A stretch of DNA of 24,191 bases from Branchiostoma floridae (lineage: Eukaryota; Chordata; Leptocardii; Amphioxiformes; Branchiostomatidae), in the NCBI RefSeq assembly GCF_000003815.2, contig NC_049996.1, forward strand, positions 1 through 24,191, in the 5' to 3' direction. Under the pieces are notes generated by a model. It saw only the letters and a list, made by a program, of their open reading frames with translations, did not search any database and was not told the origin of the DNA. The number at the start of each line of letters is the position of its first letter. The stretch's first letter is position 1. Positions 18,630 to 24,191 of the stretch are shown one piece after another. A program made the position numbers and the translations under genes.

Positions 18630-19262
18630 ACCACCTGTGAGTTTGGACCCCCCTAGCGGCTTTTTGGGAACTACAGGCATCGATTTCCTTTCAAACTTTG
18701 AACGAGAATAACTCGAGAACGTGTTGACGGATCGTCAGGATTTTTGGTATGTAGATAGAATGAGTGATGATGTAAACAATGTAATACTAATTATGCAAAT
18801 CAGCAGCTAATTTGCATAATTAATTAGGAAAGTTCATAAATCCATGCCAACAGCATATAACTCAAGAAGCTGTGTATGGATTTTCATGATATTTGGTATT
18901 TAAGTAGCGGTTGCAGAAAGGAAGATTGCGTTCGAAAATAGTTGGCGTAGCATTTTTCGTTAGGACGGTAGCGGGCCGAGTGTGTGCGTCCGTTTGTTTG
19001 TGGAATGCATAACTCGAGAAGCATTGAAAGGATCCTGATAATATTTGGTAGGTGGGTAGGGGTCAGGACAACAAAGGTCGAGTATGATAGTGGCCCCCCT
19101 AGAGGCTTCTTAAGGTACTGCAGCAAAACTTCCATTTTTGACATCTCGTGTTCTGAACACGCTGTGGTCGTGATTTTTGAGTGATGACTTACATAATGTA
19201 ATATAAATTATGCAAATGAACAGCTAATTTGCATAATTAATGAGGAAAATTCAGAAATCCAC
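18630..19262 (+). repeat. Dispersed repeat cluster, three monomers, right of the LINE
   Basis: Monomers begin at 18708, 18857 and 19009 (ATAACTCGAGAA or ATAACTCAAGAA), about 150 bp apart. The last is full length through AAGGTACTGCAGC. The cluster holds two copies of a palindromic block with TTATGCAAAT... ATTTGCATAA (about 18790-18822 and 19207-19240), each followed by a shared end ...CAGAAATCCA or ...CATAAATCCA. A partial member (CCCCCCTAGCGGCTTTTTGG) opens the cluster at about 18645. Confidence 0.75.
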
Positions 19263-19461
19263 TGAATTCCATGATAAGACATTCAAACTTGTTTGCATTG
19301 TTTTTGGCTGAAAGGTACTTGAGATAATAATCTACATGGAAAGATGGATTTAATTGTAATCAGTGGCCAATTAACAGAAATAAACTGTTTTCTATATACA
19401 TTTGTATCTCATTTTGACCTATATCTACGGACACAGCTGTTTGACAGATGTTTTGCCGGAG

Positions 19462-19988
19462 CACCCTCACACTCAGGGTTGACATCGCGGCAAAGCCTAA
19501 CGATATCACCCCTGACAATTCAGCCTGGGTATTTGGGTATTTGGGGCGTGGCTTCTAACCAACTGGCTTTTTGTTGTCGAAAGCTGGGAAAGGCGCCATA
19601 TAAGGCGACTCATTAATATTCAAGAGCAAGATAACAGTACCGGCGTAACGTTCTTTCAGCGTCCAGACGTCTTTATCAGGTACCAAATTTAACATTTGTC
19701 GGTTCTGTGGGTATAGGGTAACCACGGCATCAACGTATACATGTACCGACCTAGCATACGAAAAAAAAAACATTACCATCACGCAAAGATAAACAGATCT
19801 TTGTACACGCCGCGCCGTACGCTGTTTGTTCGAAACTTGCAATCCGGTCGCTGATTGGCCCGCGACAAATCAGGCAAGCTCATTAATATTCATAAGCAGG
19901 GCGCCCCAAATACCCAAATACCCTGGCTGAATTGTCAGGGGTGATATCGTTAGGCTTTGCCGCGATGTCAACCCTGAGTGTGAGGGTG
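19462..19988. mobile_element. hAT-like non-autonomous TIR element (527 bp)
   Basis: The left end CACCCTCACACTCAGGGTTG and about 88 bp onward are repeated in inverse orientation at the right end with one or two mismatches. Both sides carry the same 8-bp target duplication TGCCGGAG (19454-19461 and 19989-19996). The 8-bp duplication and CA...TG ends fit the hAT (or P) superfamily. There is no transposase. Inside are two direct copies of CTCATTAATATTCA (19609-19622 and 19879-19892) and a CCAAT-type motif. Confidence 0.92.
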
Positions 19989-19996
19989 TGCCGGAG

Positions 19997-20639
19997 GAGC
20001 ATTAGCTTGACAAGCATGAAATTCTGATTGACCCGGGATGCTATCAGGTCATCTGTGTACAATCAGGTCCTGTTTATTTTTTTATTTGGTAGCATTTCTG
20101 GGTTTGTGAGGAACACAGTTCATGCAGTCATTTGCTTTTGGGGTAGGTACTATTTAGTAATACATGAGTAAGACCTTAAAGTCTTAAATAAAGGCATGAT
20201 TATTTGGCGAAGAGATGTGTTCGTCGAACTCTAGTTTTTTTCTGTACTGGTACCCATCGCTAGAAGGGAGCAACATAGGGAAGAACACTAACACACTGAT
20301 TTCACAATACATATTTCACACATATTGTTTTATTCGCCTTACCACATTTGTGCTTTAAAATATATCCAACCAGATACACTTGATTCTTCCACTCATTTCC
20401 ATATCTCTTCACTAACCCACAACTCCTACTAAGGAATGCAGTATATCATATTAAGAATTTTGCAGAATATGCAGAGTAATAAGTGCGATCACAGTTCCAA
20501 GTGCGCATGTGCACTGATACCATACCCTAAACTCAACAAACAGCCCCAACGGCCTCTGTACATTTACCTTTTTACCTTTTCTGTCCTAACATCTGCTTGG
20601 AGAAAATCTAGAGACAACTCTGCTATCACACTCCCTTGC
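19997..20639. other. No gene seen
   Basis: AT-rich sequence between two MITEs. No exon, RNA gene or clear repeat was recognised. Confidence 0.4.
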
Positions 20640-20641
20640 TA

Positions 20642-20829
20642 GCCTCCTTCGCAGACGTCCCTGGGCCCTTGGCAAAAGTTTTTTTTTTTTCTTTGTACAA
20701 GCACCCCGGTAAATATTCCTCTCCCTGCATTTTTAATTTCCTTTCCCGGCATATTTTCCTTACCCGTCGTATTCCCCCCACCCCCCCAAAAACGTTCGCC
20801 AAGCCCCCAGGGACTTCTGTGAAGGAGGC
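20642..20829. mobile_element. MITE of about 188 bp with 33-bp TIRs and TA flanks
   Basis: The left end GCCTCCTTCGCAGACGTCCC continues to TTGGC; the right end reads in reverse complement GCCTCCTTCACAGAAGTCCC continuing to TTGGC. TA at 20640-20641 and 20830-20831 is the likely target duplication. The interior is pyrimidine-rich with no coding capacity; open frames across it are chance. Confidence 0.85.
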
Positions 20830-21081
20830 TACTTCCTTGCTGTCTTTCTCTATCACATCTTTGTTTGCCAACAAAAGCACAACATTTCTCACAACAAACC
20901 TAAAATTCAACAGTATGACACTAATAATTTCAGACTGACAGACTAATTATGGAAAATATGTCTTTCTTATTAGATTGTCCAAGTGAATAATGTCTATAAG
21001 TAAGATTTGGCAAAAAAAGTTAGCAACATTTGAATTTAGTTAACAATTAGATGTCTTTACACCAGGGACATGGCAGATCTT

Positions 21082-21273
21082 CAGAATTCTCCAGAATTGT
21101 GATTACAATTCTGCAAGAATATTCTGCAGAATTCTGGGAACCTCAGACAGAATTTGGGCAAACCGTGAATTACTTCTCCAGAATTGCAGTCAGAATTGTC
21201 CAGAATTCTGACTATGTCTGGAAGAATATTCTACAGAATATTGTGAACCACAGACAGAATTTGGGCAAATTGT
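21082..21273 (+). repeat. Degenerate tandem pair of about 107 bp rich in AGAATTCT-like palindromes
   Basis: CAGACAGAATTTGGGCAAA occurs at about 21144 and 21251. GAAGAATATTCTACAGAAT and CAAGAATATTCTGCAGAAT lie at the matching place before each. GAATTC and GAATATTC motifs occur many times across the block. Confidence 0.75.
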
Positions 21274-21621
21274 GTGTCAAATTAAAATAAAAGTTATTCT
21301 AGTAATTGGAATTCTGTATCATGATGTAACATCATAAGTCTCATATAATTCTTTTGAAATATTATTTCTTATAGTTTTCCAGAATAAGACTGTCAGTCCA
21401 TAAAATTTACAATGTAGTATCGCTTAATATTTTCAAAAACACAAAACATGTTTGGTGCATGCATAATTATGTTTACAATATAACATAGATTAATAGCTTT
21501 TCACTGCACAAATAAAATGAATTACAGTAAGCTTTACATATTATGTGCACCACAAATTATTTGAAATACTGTAGTTCTGAAGCACTAGGTCACTTTGTCA
21601 TGGACTATGATGAAACAAAAT

Positions 21622-22083
21622 TAAACAATGCAAAACCATTAAAAGCATAACAAACTTTCACAACATATAAAATATTATTTTGTGCAACATAGACTGTGTT
21701 CTAATCAATTGAGCAATATACAAATTATGAATATGAAACATACATAGTCTAACGTTTATGTCATGAATTTCTCTACTAAATTTCACATCAGAAAATCACA
21801 AGTTCTCACTTCAGAGTTTAATACCTAGCACAACAAACACAAATGTGATTCATAAACAATGCAAAACCATTAAAAGCATAACAAACTTTCACAACATATA
21901 AAATATTATTTTGTGCAACATAGACTGTGTTCTAATCAATTGAGCAATATACAAATTATGAATATGAAACATACATAGTCTAACGTTTATGTCATGAATT
22001 TCTCTACTAAATTTCACATCAGAAAATCACAAGTTCTCACTTCAGAGTTTAATACCTAGCACAACAAACACAAATGTGATTCA
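21622..22083 (+). repeat. Exact 231-bp tandem duplication
   Basis: 21622-21852 and 21853-22083 are identical base for base by eye, including AAACAATGCAAAACCATTAA at the start and ACAAATGTGATTCA at the end. The copies are directly adjacent with a 2-bp TA slide at the edge. The DNA is AT-rich and non-coding. Confidence 0.95.
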
Positions 22084-22671
22084 TATATATTAAGGTCTAT
22101 TCATACATGTTCAGGATACTAAAAGTCCAAATAACTGCTATCAAAACTACATGACACAATTAGTGCATTAAGAATGAAACAGAAACAATAATATTATGAT
22201 TAGTTCAGTACACAAGGGTAGTTAAATTTACCTAAAACAATTACTCAAGTTGACTATTAGATAGTCTTGATATCAATGTTATACATGGATAATGATTTAC
22301 ATGACATTGTACATTTCAAAGAAGTGCAGTTACACCCCTTTCCACTAGAGGGCGTGACTGCACTGTGACAACTGAGCAACTTAAGACTTCACAGATCGCT
22401 CAATGACTTCCTTAGATAAAGAACAATTTTCATAATGTTTTGTGAGTTTTGTTGTCTTTTGAATAATACTTTTATGTCATGCATTATATTCTAATGAAAA
22501 AAAATTAAATTTCTCAAATTTTGGTTGCTGTATAGTTGCTCAGAGATCTAGTTGAAAGTTGTCTAGTGCAAAGGGGTCCAAAGGGTTGATAATACTAGCA
22601 ACCAATGGCTGTGCACCTTTGAGGTCATCTTGAATTTTAAACTTTGTCTTGTTGGTGCTTACTTGTCAAAG
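22084..22671. other. No gene seen; contains one CTCF-like motif
   Basis: AT-rich, with CCACTAGAGGGC at 22342-22353 inside an imperfect hairpin whose arms are AGTGCAGT (from 22323) and ACTGCACT. No exon was recognised up to the gap. Confidence 0.4.
22342..22353 (+). promoter_or_regulatory. CTCF-like site
   Basis: CCACTAGAGGGC matches the usual CTCF core CCASYAGRKGGC at every position. Inverted arms flank it, so it may be part of a small fold-back. No binding can be claimed from sequence alone. Confidence 0.35.
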
Positions 22672-22771
22672 NNNNNNNNNNNNNNNNNNNNNNNNNNNNN
22701 NNNNNNNNNNNNNNNNNNNNNNNNNNNNNNNNNNNNNNNNNNNNNNNNNNNNNNNNNNNNNNNNNNNNNNN
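22672..22771. other. Assembly gap of 100 N
   Basis: Exactly 100 N, a placeholder gap. It lies about 100 nt upstream of the probable exon at 22879 and may hide further sequence of that gene. Confidence 0.99.
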
Positions 22772-22878
22772 ATCAATGTGCATATACTTTGATGCATATT
22801 TCTTGGCCTGTCATACATTTCTTATGTCTTGTTTAAACTTGTCTGCTTTAAGTAAACAACACTTTGACCCCCACCCAG

Positions 22879-23071
22879 GGTGTCGCGGTGTCTGACTCCC
22901 ATCCAATGCACAAGTGGCTCCGTAGCCCAACCCTCGGGAACCGCATGCTGTCCCTGGCACAGCAGCTGTGCTCGGACAGCTTTGGACAGCAGGGCGAACA
23001 GCATGGAACAGCTGACAGCGAGGACAGTTGGGAGCTGCTTAACCTGTGCCTCTCCTCTGGGGATGACAATG
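22879..23071 (+). CDS. Probable internal exon of an unrecognised gene
   Basis: An open, GC-richer block with coding-like composition in AT-rich surroundings. It starts after the acceptor CCCCCACCCAG and ends before the donor gtaggt. It is 193 nt, phase 0 in and phase 1 out, and encodes GVAVSDSHPMHKWLRS... GNRMLSLAQQLCSDSFG... EDSWELLNLCLSSGDDN. I do not recognise the protein. The segment looks soluble and partly helical, with an acidic end. No neighbouring exons are visible; upstream ones may lie in the 22672-22771 gap or outside the window. Its last part and donor recur twice downstream as decayed copies. Confidence 0.55.
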
Positions 23072-23122
23072 GTAGGTTCACTGGGGCTGCATCTATCAGT
23101 GTGAACCCCTGAAGTGATGGGG

Positions 23123-23453
23123 CAGGGATAAACAAGTCCACTAGCCCTATTGTCCAGGGCAAGTGAAAGTGCTGTTTGGCCAAGTACATGTCCTACCCCA
23201 CTTGTCCGATCGGGCAAGTAAGATTTTTCCATTGATTTTAGCGCAATTTTGATATACTTGTTACTTTTTACAGTCATGACATCAAGCAATTGTCTACAGA
23301 GAATTCCATTGCTGGAAGTGAAAATGCATAATTTTTATACTAGTAACAGTGACATTTGAATTTTGGGCAAGTGAAAAATTGGTTCGGGCAAGTACATTTT
23401 CTATGTGCTTGCCCGATAGGACAAGTGGATTTTAGAAAACTTGTTCAACCCTG
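23123..23453. mobile_element. TIR element with internal GGGCAAGT repeats
   Basis: The left end CAGGGATAAACAAGTCCACT is matched in reverse complement by the right end CAGGGTTGAACAAGTTTTCT. Internal GGGCAAGT / ACTTGCCC motifs are repeated on both strands. A CAGGG terminus is hAT-like. A clean target duplication is not visible; TGGGG on both sides is suggestive. It lies between copy 1 and copy 2 of the duplicated exon end. Confidence 0.65.
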
Positions 23454-23493
23454 CTGGGGTGTGTTGTGTATGAGCACCTCGGGAAATAGAAGG

Positions 23494-23590
23494 TGACAGC
23501 TGAGAGCAAGGACAGCTGGGAGATGCTCTGTCTGTTAATCTTGTGGTGATAGCAGTGGTAGGTCCATTGGTATGCATGGATCAGAGTGCA
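23494..23590 (+). pseudogene. Decayed second copy of the 22879 exon's 3' end plus donor
   Basis: It aligns with 23008-23110: ACAGCTGAGAGCAAGGACAG, then CTGGGAGATGCT, and a GTAGGT donor-like site at about 23558. Codons match T-A-x-S-x-D-S-W-E-x-L and then run into stop codons, so it is non-coding now. Confidence 0.5.
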
Positions 23591-23640
23591 AAAGTTGGAA
23601 TGTAATTAATATGATATGGAAAGTGGGGGAACAGAATTAA

Positions 23641-23740
23641 AAAGCTTAAAGCAAGGACAGCTTGGAGCTCTCCATTCTTTGTCTGTTGTCTGGGAATGAC
23701 AACAGTAGGTTCCTTAGCTGTGCATTCATGTGAATTCCAG
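23641..23740 (+). pseudogene. Decayed third copy of the 22879 exon's 3' end plus donor
   Basis: It aligns with the two copies upstream: AAGCTTAAAGCAAGGACAGC, TTGGAGCTC, TCTGGGAATGACAACAGTAGGT. It carries an in-frame TAA near its start and a donor-like GTAGGT in the matching place. The offset to copy 2 is about 145 nt. Confidence 0.5.
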
Positions 23741-23883
23741 AAGATTAGGCGTATAGTGGGTAGACATGAGATGGTGATAATGTGGAGGACATTGCAGGCT
23801 ACTTGCTCTGTCCTTGGTGCTGATTTAAAATCTTATGTGACTCTCAAGGTCACAAGAGCATGCTTTCACTATAATTCATAGTA

Positions 23884-24100
23884 CTGTAAATGCATTTAAG
23901 TTCGCGGGGATTTAATTTCGCGGTAGTGGGAAAAAGGACTTTTTGCGGTGGTTTTGATTTCGTGGTAGCACCATGCAGTGTAGTACATTTTTGTATCTTA
24001 ATGCCCTGGAAAATGTTCGCGGTGGTTTTAAATTCGCGGTGAAATGGCCAACGCGAAAACTGTGAACATAAATCCACCGCGAACATTTCTGCATTTACAG
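23884..24100. mobile_element. TA-flanked MITE of about 217 bp with CpG-rich internal repeats
   Basis: Terminal repeats CTGTAAATGCATTTAAGTTC GCGG and, in reverse complement, CTGTAAATGCAGAAATGTTC GCGG. TA at 23882-23883 and 24101-24102. The interior repeats TTCGCGGTGG-like units. The type is common in marine invertebrate genomes, and TA duplication suggests the Tc1/mariner group. Confidence 0.88.
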
Positions 24101-24191
24101 TACTCAAAGTTATTGATTCCTTAATCAATGCAAACACATACATATGTTTAGCAGACAAGCCAAAACTTACATGAACAATACAGATACAATA

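Noticed and set aside
19555-19842. 95-codon minus-strand open frame inside the hAT-like element as a transposase remnant
   Set aside because: It starts with TTG, has no hAT domain signature, and is short enough to occur by chance.
20626-20938. Two opposing open frames of about 95-100 codons
   Set aside because: Both run through the inverted repeats of the MITE at 20642-20829, which explains the mirrored open frames.
21077-21273. Heat-shock-element array of GAA/TTC blocks
   Set aside because: The spacing between GAA and TTC blocks is irregular (0, 2 or 4 nt) rather than the constant 2 nt needed. A degenerate tandem repeat explains it better.

Overview
The window reads as genomic DNA of an invertebrate chordate, most likely an amphioxus (Branchiostoma). 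The evidence is intron-rich NXPE-type genes, a dense set of small TIR elements and dispersed repeats that I associate with amphioxus, a restriction-like-endonuclease LINE, and two 100-N scaffold gaps. The species is an inference; the gene models are read directly from the sequence.

The core is a divergent (head-to-head) pair of six-exon paralogs of the NXPE family (neurexophilin-like domain plus PC-esterase/SGNH domain). The left copy is on the minus strand (start codon at 5044, end of frame at 1339) and the right copy on the plus strand (9095-15357), with about 4.05 kb between the start codons. Exons 2-5 have identical lengths in both copies (405, 323, 233 and 84 nt), all splice phases match, and introns 1 and 3 still align, so this is a fairly recent inverted duplication. 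The right copy is intact (542 aa). The left copy has one in-frame TAA in its last exon (1561-1563), followed by a fully conserved open remainder that holds the catalytic D-x-x-H. It is therefore a young or polymorphic pseudogene, a truncated protein, or an assembly error. The right copy's introns have grown by insertions: a TIR element and dispersed repeat in intron 4, about 1 kb of 162-bp tandem repeats in intron 5, and a GC-rich insertion in intron 1.

The rest is mainly accessory DNA. Positions 1-320 are a GT/GC simple repeat with Z-DNA potential, bounded by 22-bp direct repeats. Positions 5045-9094 are the spacer between the two genes, with homopolymer, (TC)n and small fold-back sequences. 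Positions 16442-19262 hold a 5'-truncated LINE fragment (RT end, CCHC knuckle, endonuclease), with a gap near its 3' end and copies of a short 'ATAACTCGAGAA' repeat on both sides. A hAT-like MITE with an 8-bp target duplication lies at 19462-19988. Further MITEs lie at 12092-12287, 20642-20829, 23123-23453 and 23884-24100. An exact 231-bp tandem duplication covers 21622-22083. One probable exon of an unrecognised plus-strand gene lies at 22879-23071; its 3' end and donor are repeated twice more downstream in decayed form.

The two NXPE genes probably encode secretory-pathway, SGNH-type acyl-transferring or acyl-removing enzymes. No other gene in the window is clearly connected to them.
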